The notes beneath the pieces are model-generated. The model was not told where the DNA came from. It saw only the letters and a list, made by a program, of their open reading frames with translations, and made no database searches. 64,000 bases of DNA from Chryseobacterium sp. JJR-5R (GTDB lineage Bacteria > Bacteroidota > Bacteroidia > Flavobacteriales > Weeksellaceae). Positions 50,537-58,580 of this stretch are shown here, piece by piece (the stretch's first letter is position 1; each line of letters opens with the position of its first letter). The stretch covers positions 3,472,001 through 3,536,000 of the forward strand of contig NZ_CP139137.1 in the NCBI RefSeq assembly GCF_034047335.1, in the 5' to 3' direction. A program made the position numbers and the translations under genes.

Positions 50537-50992
50537 TGCCGGTTCTGACTATAATTTTGAAATAAAGAACCTGGATCTGAAACTTTTCTGTCTGAGTGAA
50601 CTTCCGTAAAAAAATAAATTTCAAAAATCTTAGAGCCTGTCCAAGAATAGTAATTTTACATTTCTTATAATGGATTTTACCTATTATATTAAATATAAAC
50701 TCACAGATTGAGCTGATTCAATAGATTTTTCATTGTATTTAAATCCGCGTAACTACCATAATTTACAGTAAGTTATACTCTTCAGCCAAATTTAAACAGA
50801 CTTTAATTGAATTACAAGTAATTTTACCTGTCTACATCAAATCAGAGCATCATATGGGTATACAAATGTCCTATTCCACTAAAGCTACAGCTGTTAAGAT
50901 GTTGTTCCTTAAATACTTTAGATAAATAAGCAGTCAAATTTCTTCATGAAATTATAGAGTTTAAGCCTGATTACGAAGCAGATTGATGACTA
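50537..50992. other. AT-rich intergenic region with a decayed repeat
   Basis: No coding frame is credible. It contains copy B of the dispersed repeat (50669..50814). Just before it stands AGAGCCTGTCCAA, a phrase reminiscent of insertion-sequence ends, but no second end or transposase was found. Confidence 0.5.
50669..50814. repeat. dispersed intergenic repeat, copy B
   Basis: Same orientation and layout as 213..352: CAGATTGA, then TTCAATAGATTTTT, ATTTAAATCCGCGTAA, CATAATTT, and GCCAAATTTAAA. Neither copy is coding. Confidence 0.6.
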
Positions 50993-51271
50993 TTATTTTA
51001 CAATCTTTTCAATTCGGGCCTTGGCACAATGGAAAGCTTCTTCAGCTTCTTCATAGAAAATTTTCAAAGATATTTCAAACCCGCTGGCCATAAAATAGGT
51101 CACATGGCCTTCCAGGTTAAAGCTCAGGAATCCAATATGGTCTGCGTTGATAACTAATGGCTTGCCCAGAACCTTGGCACCTTCAATTGAGTTGGGTCTC
51201 CTTACATGAATTACATGAGATGCCTTTAGATAGATCAACCCACCAGATGTTGTTTTAACTATATATGACAC
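50993..51271 (-). CDS. small hypothetical protein
   Basis: A GTG at 51271 opens 92 residues starting (V/M)SYIVKTTSGGLIYLKASHVIHVRRP; the frame is open further upstream (to 51511), but that part is AT-rich, hydrophobic and spacer-like. A -7-like TATCTTTA lies 13 bases before the GTG. The product is predicted soluble, with alternating strand patterns (KPLVINADHIGFLSFNLEGHVTYFM) and a charged C-terminal helix (EEAEEAFHCAKARIEKIVK). No family is recognised. Gene status is likely but not certain. Confidence 0.5.
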   Translation of the reverse strand: MSYIVKTTSGGLIYLKASHVIHVRRPNSIEGAKVLGKPLVINADHIGFLSFNLEGHVTYFMASGFEISLKIFYEEAEEAFHCAKARIEKIVK

Positions 51272-51284
51272 AGATAATTTTTTG

Positions 51285-51292
51285 TAAAGATA
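51285..51292 (-). promoter_or_regulatory. -7-like element for the small gene at 50993
   Basis: TATCTTTA on the minus strand (last base differs from the consensus G), 13 bases before the GTG start at 51271. Confidence 0.35.
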
Positions 51293-51549
51293 CAATTTTA
51301 TCCAAGCACAAAAAACCCCCGGCCAAAGCAGAGGATTAAATGAAAAAATTAATATGTAAGTGATGGTGTTTTGTTTAAAAATATTCCCTGATAATTCTGA
51401 GAATATACAAGAGTAAAAACTCCCTATGGTGATCTTTAACAGTTGTGATGGATTATTCAAGTATGATGCCAGGAATAGTAAAATCCCTGTCTTTCCTATC
51501 AATAAAAGCATAAAATTTCAGGACAGAAAGGCATACCGTGTTTTCAGAT

Positions 51550-51633
51550 AAAAAAACCCCTCATAAGAGGGGTTAAACTACTGAGATATTTCTAACATTT
51601 ATATGTTATTGTCATAAAATTATAAATTAAGTC
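51550..51633 (-). ncRNA. possible third small RNA gene
   Basis: On the minus strand TAAGTTTG (51645..51638) fits the -7 consensus. A perfect hairpin AACCCCTC-ATAA-GAGGGGTT (51555..51574) followed by seven T lies 65-90 bases downstream and is a good intrinsic terminator. No gene lies between them, so a transcript of about 84 bases is predicted. It shares the geometry, but only weak sequence similarity, with the two homologous units next to it. Confidence 0.4.
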
Positions 51634-51658
51634 AGCACAAACTTATGATTTCAGTCAA

Positions 51659-51726
51659 TAAAAAATCCCCACATTGCTGTGAGGATAAAATTAATAACCA
51701 TGAAAACTCAATTAAGATTGAGAATC
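51659..51726 (-). ncRNA. candidate small RNA, paralogue 1
   Basis: Minus strand: -7 element TAACTTTG (51738..51731), expected start near 51726, then a segment containing GAGTTTTCATGGTTATTA, and a terminator hairpin (51665..51673 with 51678..51686, one mismatch, GCAA loop) followed by six T. There is no open reading frame of note on this strand. The entire unit is homologous to 52138..52206, and spacing from promoter to terminator is nearly the same, which points to a transcribed RNA of about 68 bases. Confidence 0.55.
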
Positions 51727-51818
51727 ACTGCAAAGTTATTGAATTATTTTCATTAAACCCTATAATTCAGGCCTATAAAATTAGCACAGCCATATTTTTT
51801 TATTCACACAATATTGAT

Positions 51819-51826
51819 TAAATTTG
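51819..51826 (+). promoter_or_regulatory. -7 promoter element for the small gene at 51843
   Basis: TAAATTTG matches TAnnTTTG, 16 bases before ATG 51843. Confidence 0.5.
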
Positions 51827-51842
51827 CAAAAACTAATCAATC

Positions 51843-52100
51843 ATGACATTCAGCGAAGCATTAAAGTACAAAAAAAGCATCTTGAAAAATTTAAGTCCCT
51901 TTACAAAGACCCTCTATGATTATGTTATTATTCCGGATTTAGAAGAAGAAGGACAGAAATACTTAGACGACTTCCGGAAGTCACCTTCCCTTTTTCTTGA
52001 TGAAAGCTGTAAGCGGTACAGCAGTAATTCTCAATTCAGGGTGTGCCTTCATACTAAAGATAATGATTCATCAGTAATAGGTCAGAGTCAGGATCAGTAA
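51843..52100 (+). CDS. small hypothetical protein
   Basis: The 85-residue product starts MTFSEALKYKKSILKNLSPFTK and has an acidic middle (IIPDLEEEGQKYLDDFRKS). The opening resembles small Bacteroidota proteins of unknown function that begin MTFxEALxYKKS; the last 20 residues (TKDNDSSVIGQSQDQ) look like non-conserved sequence, so the C terminus may be frayed by a frameshift. Cytosolic, no motif, own -7 element. It stands between the two candidate small RNA genes. Confidence 0.55.
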   Translation: MTFSEALKYKKSILKNLSPFTKTLYDYVIIPDLEEEGQKYLDDFRKSPSLFLDESCKRYSSNSQFRVCLHTKDNDSSVIGQSQDQ

Positions 52101-52137
52101 GCACTGACAGCAATGTGATCCTTTTGCGGCTACTCCA

Positions 52138-52206
52138 AAAAAAATCCCTGTATTGCTACAGGGATTAAAAACTAATAACCATGAAAACTCAAATTAAACA
52201 TGAGTG
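52138..52206 (-). ncRNA. candidate small RNA, paralogue 2
   Basis: Minus strand: -7 element TACATTTG (52218..52211), expected start near 52206, a segment with GAGTTTTCATGGTTATTA identical to paralogue 1, then a perfect 10-bp hairpin (52143..52152 with 52157..52166, GCAA loop) and eight T. Total length about 69 bases. Sequence similarity to 51659..51726 covers promoter, body and terminator, while the flanks differ, as expected for duplicated genes of one small RNA family. Confidence 0.58.
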
Positions 52207-52417
52207 ACTACAAATGTATAAAATATCCTGTTTTCTATATGTGCAATACAGTTGCTAAACTGGTAAGTTAACAATTTTTATCAGAGATTAAAAAAGCATT
52301 AAGACAGTCATTAAAAACTTACATAAGTAAAAAACAGATATTAGAAACTGTTTTTCAAAAGTTTACCGTCTAAATATAAATCAAAGACAATTTCTGACAT
52401 TATCAAAAATTTCGTTA

Positions 52418-52449
52418 AAAAAATAAGCCTTCATTGCTGAAGACTTATT
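52418..52449 (-). terminator. intrinsic terminator of the T9SS-sorted protein gene
   Basis: AATAAGCCTTCA (52422..52433) with TGAAGACTTATT (52438..52449), one mismatch, GCAA loop on the minus strand, followed by T. The loop is the same as in the two candidate small RNAs. Confidence 0.8.
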
Positions 52450-52473
52450 TTATAAATGATTATCAATCCATTA

Positions 52474-55400
52474 TTATTCTTTGATGAACTTTTTCTGGGC
52501 AGCGCCCTGAACATCATCAATATCAATTACATACACTCCGCTAATCAGGGTATGTACATCAACCTTATTATTTAAAATAATGCCTGATGATATAATCTGT
52601 CCGGTAGCATTATAAATCTTATAATTAGCCTTTCTGCTGATATTCTTCACATTCAGTACAGTTTTTACAGGATTCGGATATATTAAGATTTCATCCTGTT
52701 TAACGGGATTCTGGATTGCAGGCTTGGAGATCCTCACCGTATAATCTTCCACTTCACCGTCCGGGAAGCTGGTACAGTTTACAGGAATTCCGTCTTTCTG
52801 CATTGCTATCCTCATCACTACATATTTGAAATCGGTCATGCTGATAAAGGCATCAGCAGGCACAGAGAATGTTCCGCTTACCGTCTGGCTGTTATTTGGA
52901 CCCGAAACCAATACCCTTTCATTAATATCAAAATATCCATTTCTGTTGAAATCAATCCATACGGCAACTCCGGCGTTGGTATTGCCTGATAATTTCTTTT
53001 CTATCGTAATCTTATTATTTGAAGAACCTTGGATCAATTCAATGAACTTATTGGTCACACCTGTATAATCCGTGTAATTTGAGCCTAAGGACTGATTCTG
53101 CATTTCCGGCTTTCCGTCCGGAGTTACTGTTACTTTTGAAATATAGTCAACCGTTGAACCGGTTGAGCCCATCTGGCAGTATGTAATAGTAGGGTTTGTA
53201 AACAGATACGGCGGGGTGTATGTTCCTGGTGTCCCGCTGCAGACATTTGCCACCTGCATTTCATACTGTGTTAATTCCGTTAAGCCGGTTAAAGTAACCG
53301 TATTGGCAGCAGAAGCAACTGACGTCCAGCTCGGGATACCTACTTTTCTGTATCTTAAGATATAAGTAGCCCCTGGAAACGGTTCCCATGTTATGGTTGC
53401 CGTGGTTGTGGTAAGACCTGTAATTGTGAGTCCCGGAGGCGCAATATCACATGTTCTTTCGGTAGTAAAGACTTTAGGGTTAGACCATGTATTTAATGTA
53501 CTTTCATTATCACACATATTCGCAACCTGAACTTCATAGGCTGTATACACGTTCAGCCCGCTAATCGTATATGTATTGGCTGGAGCAAGAGGCAAAGGAA
53601 TATTCGCACTCCATCCTGCAGCACCGCTTCCTACAATTCTGTATCTTAAGAAGTAGCTGGAGCTTGCAGCCAGCGGCGCCCATGTAATCAGCGCTGAAGT
53701 CGGCGTAATGTTACTGACCGTCACATTCGGCGGCGTTGGGTCGCATCTTGTTAAAAAGGTGTTGTGAGAATACGCCCCTGCAGTTCCGTTACAGATGGCC
53801 GCTACTTCAACTTCATACTGTGTAGCTGATAAAAGTCCTGTTAATGTCGTGGTATTAGTTGTTGCAGGCGAAGCCGCAGCTCCTACGCTTACCGTCTGCC
53901 ATGTTGCAGTGCCTACGGGCCTGTAACGTACTGTATAGGTGGCACCGCCAATATCCTGGTTCCATGTTAACACCACTGAATTATAGGTAGGCGTACCTAC
54001 CGTCACTATCGGAGTTGCATTGCTGCAGACACGCAGGATGATGTTATCAACGGCAGCCGGCGGCTGCGTCCCCGCACTTCCGTCATTCCTCCATTCAAAT
54101 ACAAGACGCATGGTCTGCCCTGCGAAGCTGCTGATATTCAGGGCAGGATTAAGAACAGTCTGCCATGCAGTCTGCTGGTTATAGTTGGTGCCGATCTGAA
54201 TCCTTCCGGCTCCGGCAGTTATCTGTGTACCTGCAACCGGCGTAAAGGCAGCCGGAACAAGCCATACCCTCAAATAATCAAATGTACTTTCGCCCGCTGC
54301 CTTCCAGTCAAAAGAGAATGCAGCAACTGTAGTTCCTGCAGGGATGGCAATATCCCTGTAGGCATGAACCACACTTGTGGAACTTACGTTATAGGCATTT
54401 GTGGTCCCGCTGGTATTGGAAATATATACCGAGTTACCGGTATTTCCCGCAGCATTTCCATAAGTCCATTTGTTTACCTGGGTTCCTGCCGTAAAGCCTA
54501 AATCATTTCCGGTATTGAAATTCTGGATATACGGAAGGTTAGCCGGAACCTGGGTAGTTGTGAATCCGGGACCTGCTACCCAGAAACTTCTGTCCGGCCC
54601 TACACAAACCGAACGTACCCAGATATAATAAGTTGTGTTGGCTGCCAACAGCGTTAAGTTAAGGGTAGTGGTTGCAGATGAACCGGTGGGTACGGTTGCT
54701 CCGGTAGGCGCAACATTTGTTGTGGACAGATAATACTGGTAGCCACCAACCGGTGCAGGAGTTGGTGCCGTCCAGGTTGCAGTAGCCGTGGTGGTTCCAA
54801 CTGTTGTTATGGTTATATTGGACGGTACTTTACAGGTAGGAATACTCAGGTTGATGTTATCAATAGCTGCAGGAGGCTGCGTCCCGCCGCTTCCGTCATT
54901 TCTCCATTCGAATACCAGGCGCATGGTCTGTGCCGAAAAAGAGCTTAAATTCACTGCTGTATTAAAGTAATTCTGCCATGAAGTCTGCTGATTAAAGTTC
55001 CCTCCGATCTGGATCCTTCCTGCCCCGGCTGTAATCTGGGTACCGGCTACAGGATTAAAGGAAGCAGGAACAAGCCATACCCTTAAATAATCAAAAGAAC
55101 TTTCCCCGTCACACTTCCAGTCAAAAGACAAAGTAGCATCCGTAGACCCTGCAGGAACGATGATATCCCTGAAAGCATGGACCACACTGGTAGAAGAAAC
55201 GTTATATGCATTTGCAGTCCCGTTGTTTGAAATATAAAGTGAACTGGCAGGATTTCCTGTTGCAGAACCATATACCCATTTATTGGCCATAGCCCCGTTA
55301 GTAAACTGCAGGTCATTTCCTGACGTGAAATTCTGTGTATAAGGAATAACAGCAGGCACCTGGGTTGTGGAAAAGGACGGACCGGCTATCCATACACTCT

Positions 55401-56244
55401 TATCAGTAACGCTGCACACGGAACGCACCCACCAGAAGTAAGTTGTACTGGCAGTAAGCCCTGTGGCCGTTGCAGAGGTTCCGGCATTTGCCGTTCCTGC
55501 TGTTGCAGCGGCAGGTGCTGTATTAACAGTACTTACGTAATATTCATATCCGTTTCCGGGAACAGCAGATGGAGCAGTCCATGATAAATTTGCTGAAACT
55601 GTAGTTACTGCTGATACGGCAGGCGCGGCAGGCGCAAGGCAGGTAGGAATACTCAGGTTGATATTATCAATTGCGCCAGGTGGCTGGTTCCCGACGCTTC
55701 CGTCATTTTTCCATTCAAATACCAATCTCATGGTACTTCCCGCATAAGCACTGATATTCAGGTTTATGGTGCTGAAATTCTGCCATGTGGTTTCCTGGTT
55801 GAACTGGCCAATCTGAACCCTTCCCGTTCCTGCTGTTATCTGAGTTCCTGCTGCAGGCGTAAATGTGGCAGGAACTGCCCAGACTCTCAAATAATCAAAT
55901 GTACTTTCTCCGTCGCCTTTCCAGTCAAAAGAAAAATTAGCAGTTGCTGATCCCGCAGGAATGGTAAAATCCCTGTAGGCCTGTACGGTGCTGGATGAAG
56001 TTATTGTATAGGCATTGTCAACCCCATTATTGTTTGAGATATAAAGGGAGCTGCCTGTATTACCCGTCACGGCACCGTAAAACCACTTATTGGTCTGAGT
56101 TCCGTTAAGCAACGTGAAATCATTGGCGGTAGTAAAGTTTTGTGAATACGGCAATGTAGCAGGTGCCTGTCCATAAGCATCCGGCAGGGCACCTAAATTT
56201 AGCAGACACAGAAGAAGTACTAGAAAATTAGAAATTTTCTTCAT
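52474..56244 (-). CDS. T9SS type A-sorted repeat protein with adhesin-like and fibronectin III domains
   Basis: The 1256-residue precursor has a Sec signal peptide (cleavage near residue 25, AYGQ). Three similar units start at about residues 30, 298 and 568, each opening with (V)P...PY.QNF...ND and built from a cleaved-adhesin/choice-of-anchor-J-type domain; in the first two a fibronectin type III domain follows. Three more fibronectin III repeats (about 740-1035), a GEVED domain (VWIDFNRNGYFDINERV; GEVEDYTV) and a type A C-terminal sorting domain (ILIYPNPVKTVLNV...GVYVIDI, about 1185-1256) complete it. It should be secreted through the T9SS and attached to the cell surface, probably for adhesion or glycan binding. 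Confidence 0.92.
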   Translation of the reverse strand: MKKISNFLVLLLCLLNLGALPDAYGQAPATLPYSQNFTTANDFTLLNGTQTNKWFYGAVTGNTGSSLYISNNNGVDNAYTITSSSTVQAYRDFTIPAGSATANFSFDWKGDGESTFDYLRVWAVPATFTPAAGTQITAGTGRVQIGQFNQETTWQNFSTINLNISAYAGSTMRLVFEWKNDGSVGNQPPGAIDNINLSIPTCLAPAAPAVSAVTTVSANLSWTAPSAVPGNGYEYYVSTVNTAPAAATAGTANAGTSATATGLTASTTYFWWVRSVCSVTDKSVWIAGPSFSTTQVPAVIPYTQNFTSGNDLQFTNGAMANKWVYGSATGNPASSLYISNNGTANAYNVSSTSVVHAFRDIIVPAGSTDATLSFDWKCDGESSFDYLRVWLVPASFNPVAGTQITAGAGRIQIGGNFNQQTSWQNYFNTAVNLSSFSAQTMRLVFEWRNDGSGGTQPPAAIDNINLSIPTCKVPSNITITTVGTTTATATWTAPTPAPVGGYQYYLSTTNVAPTGATVPTGSSATTTLNLTLLAANTTYYIWVRSVCVGPDRSFWVAGPGFTTTQVPANLPYIQNFNTGNDLGFTAGTQVNKWTYGNAAGNTGNSVYISNTSGTTNAYNVSSTSVVHAYRDIAIPAGTTVAAFSFDWKAAGESTFDYLRVWLVPAAFTPVAGTQITAGAGRIQIGTNYNQQTAWQTVLNPALNISSFAGQTMRLVFEWRNDGSAGTQPPAAVDNIILRVCSNATPIVTVGTPTYNSVVLTWNQDIGGATYTVRYRPVGTATWQTVSVGAAASPATTNTTTLTGLLSATQYEVEVAAICNGTAGAYSHNTFLTRCDPTPPNVTVSNITPTSALITWAPLAASSSYFLRYRIVGSGAAGWSANIPLPLAPANTYTISGLNVYTAYEVQVANMCDNESTLNTWSNPKVFTTERTCDIAPPGLTITGLTTTTATITWEPFPGATYILRYRKVGIPSWTSVASAANTVTLTGLTELTQYEMQVANVCSGTPGTYTPPYLFTNPTITYCQMGSTGSTVDYISKVTVTPDGKPEMQNQSLGSNYTDYTGVTNKFIELIQGSSNNKITIEKKLSGNTNAGVAVWIDFNRNGYFDINERVLVSGPNNSQTVSGTFSVPADAFISMTDFKYVVMRIAMQKDGIPVNCTSFPDGEVEDYTVRISKPAIQNPVKQDEILIYPNPVKTVLNVKNISRKANYKIYNATGQIISSGIILNNKVDVHTLISGVYVIDIDDVQGAAQKKFIKE

Positions 56245-57033
56245 AAGTTATCATTTAATATTAATCGTTGCAAATCTAAAATGTTTTTTAATAATATAAA
56301 GTATAAAGCAGGATGTATTTGTATATATACTGAATAATTGTGAAATAATTGTAGAATTATAAAGGTCCGTATGTAAAATAAACGTTCATTCTTTTATTTT
56401 ATTATACCTGAAAAAATTCCAATAACTGAAACCGTTCCTTCATTGATATAATTCGCCGCGTAGTCAGGTAAAGGAAACTTAATACTTAAAAAGCTTATTT
56501 AATTATTAGACAGTAATGTGAAAATCTAATCCCGCTTTTTCCGAACTCAGAGATCAGCCTGTTTTTGTGTATTTTTGTATTGCCTCCTGATTCTTACTGG
56601 TTAAAAAAGTTTCTATTCAATATACTGATATAATTACGAATCGATAAAAAAAGGCCTCCTAATAAAAGAAGACCTAAAAACACAAATGATGAAAAAAATT
56701 TTGTAGTATCAATTAATTTAATTGTTTATAAAAATAATCTTAAAGTATATGGAATTTTATGAGTCAGATCATGTAATTCATGATTTCTACAAATTTATAG
56801 AATAAATTCTGTATTTTACGAAATTTTATTTAAACTTTATCAAATCAGAATTACTATTTTATCTTTAAAATATTTAAAATCAGCTATTTAATATTAAGCT
56901 AAATTGATAATTTTTATTTTTATCATCGAAATAATTCTATAATATAAAAAACTAATCCATTAATTAAATGATTTAGATCATAAGATTTTCACAGTAATTT
57001 ACGTATATTTGTATTATATTAAATCAATAAAAT
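56245..57033. other. long AT-rich intergenic region
   Basis: No credible gene. A TAGATTTG -7 element (56278..56271, minus) for the T9SS-sorted gene and TATATTTG (57004..57011, plus) for the glycosyltransferase lie at its ends. Near 56646..56676 an imperfect hairpin followed on the minus strand by T looks like a weak terminator; its left-hand context faintly resembles the candidate small RNAs. Confidence 0.5.
57004..57011 (+). promoter_or_regulatory. -7 promoter element for the glycosyltransferase gene
   Basis: TATATTTG matches TAnnTTTG, 22 bases before the GTG start at 57034. Confidence 0.5.
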
Positions 57034-57867
57034 GTGATTAAAATATCTATCCTGATTGCAAACTATAATAACGGAAAATATTTTAGTGAGTGTTACGAAT
57101 CAATTATCTCACAGGGTTATGAAAATTGGGAAGTTATTATTGTAGACGACTGCTCAACGGATGATTCCACAGAAATTATTACCGGGCTTATAAAAGATGA
57201 TCCCCGTTTCAGATTTTATCAGAATAACAAAAACAGAGGCTGCGGCTATACCAAAGGGAAATGCATAGATCTTTCCGAAGGAGAGCTTTGTGCATTTCTG
57301 GATCCTGATGATGCCTTATATTCCTATGCACTTGAACGCTCAGCAGACGAATTCAGAAAATCCGGGAATAATACCATTGCCGTGTATTCACAATTGATGT
57401 TCTGTGATGAAAAACTTAATCCGAGAGAAGTTTTTACGAAAATAAAACAGGTACGTAACCATAAACTTTTTTTTAATGCACCTATCCAGATTTCAGCATT
57501 TTTTATGTTTAAAAAGAATGCCTATCTTAAAACATCCGGCATCAACCCTACTCTTAAAAATGCGGTAGACCAGGATCTTTACCTTAAGCTTCTGGAAATC
57601 GGCGATGCCAGATTTATCAGTGAGGTTCTGTACAAATACAGACTCCACAGCAACGGAATTTCCCAGCAGACTTCCAAACAGAGTGCTAAAGAATCGTTTG
57701 CAAAGGTTATTCATGAATCCATGAAGAGAAGAAAGATTACTGCAATCCAGAATGTAAATGTTCCGGAAACCTTTACCACATCAGAAGAAATTTACGGCCT
57801 GCTAAATTATCAGACAAAGATGCCTTACCGCATTCTGACAAAAATAAGGACGAGCTTGCATATATAA
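57034..57867 (+). CDS. glycosyltransferase family 2
   Basis: The 277-residue protein is a GT-A fold family 2 glycosyltransferase: opening ISILIANYNNGKYFSECYESIISQ, the nucleotide-binding VIIVDDCSTDDSTEII, the metal-binding DPDDAL (DxD region), and the acceptor-side segment AVDQDLYLKLLEIG. The start is a GTG; an ATG two bases upstream is out of frame and meets a TGA at once. Donor and acceptor sugars cannot be read from sequence; surface polysaccharide or glycoprotein glycans are likely. It is a single gene with promoter and terminator, not part of a polysaccharide cluster. Confidence 0.9.
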   Translation: MIKISILIANYNNGKYFSECYESIISQGYENWEVIIVDDCSTDDSTEIITGLIKDDPRFRFYQNNKNRGCGYTKGKCIDLSEGELCAFLDPDDALYSYALERSADEFRKSGNNTIAVYSQLMFCDEKLNPREVFTKIKQVRNHKLFFNAPIQISAFFMFKKNAYLKTSGINPTLKNAVDQDLYLKLLEIGDARFISEVLYKYRLHSNGISQQTSKQSAKESFAKVIHESMKRRKITAIQNVNVPETFTTSEEIYGLLNYQTKMPYRILTKIRTSLHI

Positions 57868-57901
57868 TTCTGCTCTCTTTCATCATATCTTATTAAAAAG
57901 C

Positions 57902-57930
57902 AAAACTCCTCATTTCTGAGGAGTTTTCTA
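57902..57930. terminator. intrinsic terminator after the glycosyltransferase gene
   Basis: Perfect 11-bp stem AAAACTCCTCA (57902..57912) with TGAGGAGTTTT (57917..57927), TTTC loop. Could also serve the convergent lipoprotein gene. Confidence 0.85.
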
Positions 57931-57964
57931 ATAAGGGTATAGGAGTCTAAAAAGCGTCCTTTTT

Positions 57965-58369
57965 TTATCTTGTCGTACCGCTTCCTGTACCTGTTGTACC
58001 TGTACCGGTAGTTGTATTGCCCGTACCTGTAGTACCTGTACCTGATGTAGTTCCGGTACCGGTTGTTCCCGTTCCTGTAGTTCCGGTTCCTGAAGAATTC
58101 TGCATACCGCTTCCGGTATTAGATCCGTTGGTATTCGGCATAGTCTGGTTAGTTGTTCCTGAACCTGTACCAGTTCCCTGGTTCATTGCGCTGTCACGAA
58201 CACTTGCTGTTGTGTCCATTGCCGTTCCCGTGCCAGACATATCACCAGACATTGTGCCTGAAGTGGAAGCAGAATCACTCATCGTGTCATTTGCATTTTG
58301 TGTTTCCTGCTTTTTACAACTTACGGCAAAAAGGCTTAATCCTAGCGTTAATAGCATTACTTTTTTCAT
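57965..58369 (-). CDS. low-complexity Gly/Thr/Ser-rich lipoprotein
   Basis: The 134-residue precursor has a lipoprotein signal (lipobox AVSC, C18). Nearly all of the mature sequence is made of Gly, Thr, Ser, Asn and Met, ending in repeats of GTGTTGTG type (about residues 90-134). The DNA is correspondingly repetitive, with CCTGTACCTGTAGTACCTGT-like units on the plus strand, so length may vary between strains by slippage. Presumably a flexible, extended surface or periplasmic protein. No family is recognised. Confidence 0.75.
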   Translation of the reverse strand: MKKVMLLTLGLSLFAVSCKKQETQNANDTMSDSASTSGTMSGDMSGTGTAMDTTASVRDSAMNQGTGTGSGTTNQTMPNTNGSNTGSGMQNSSGTGTTGTGTTGTGTTSGTGTTGTGNTTTGTGTTGTGSGTTR

Positions 58370-58471
58370 ATAAAAATTTTTGATGGTCTTATTGTTTTCA
58401 AAATTAGAGACTTAGAATAAAGAATTATATGAGCCTGATCATAATATACTAAAAATAATTCTTTAAGTACA

Positions 58472-58492
58472 AAGCCTCCAAAAAGGAGGCCA
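58472..58492 (-). terminator. weak terminator-like hairpin
   Basis: GCCTCC (58474..58479) with GGAGGC (58485..58490), short stem and only a short T-run on the minus strand. It lies downstream of the gene at 58581..59024. Confidence 0.4.
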
Positions 58493-58580
58493 TAAAATGT
58501 AAATCCGGAAGCCCGGCTAAACTTTCATAAAATAAATCAACCTGATGTGCTATTTTTGAACCAGACAGTACACACTGAGT

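Larger units (their letters stand above)
52101..52473. other. intergenic region holding a candidate small RNA and a terminator
   Basis: No protein-coding frame. It contains the second candidate small RNA (52138..52206, minus) and, further right, the terminator of the T9SS-sorted protein gene (52418..52449). Confidence 0.6.

Noticed and set aside
50422..50994. tRNA-Cys as attachment site of an integrated element
   Set aside because: No second copy of the tRNA 3' end and no integrase were found in the window.
51272..51511. Upstream extension of the small minus-strand gene to 51511
   Set aside because: The extra 80 codons are AT-rich and hydrophobic, read through a -7-like element and have no protein character; the GTG at 51271 fits the promoter better.
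51700..51756. Tiny plus-strand frame MKTQLRLRIT... and its shorter twin at 52181
   Set aside because: Both start with the same ATGAAAACTCAA, but they diverge at once (18 and 8 codons), so the conserved part is better explained by the minus-strand RNA units.
58017..58373. Long Pro/Val frame opposite the Gly/Thr-rich lipoprotein
   Set aside because: It is the mirror image of the repetitive minus-strand gene, which has a lipoprotein signal; the plus frame has none.
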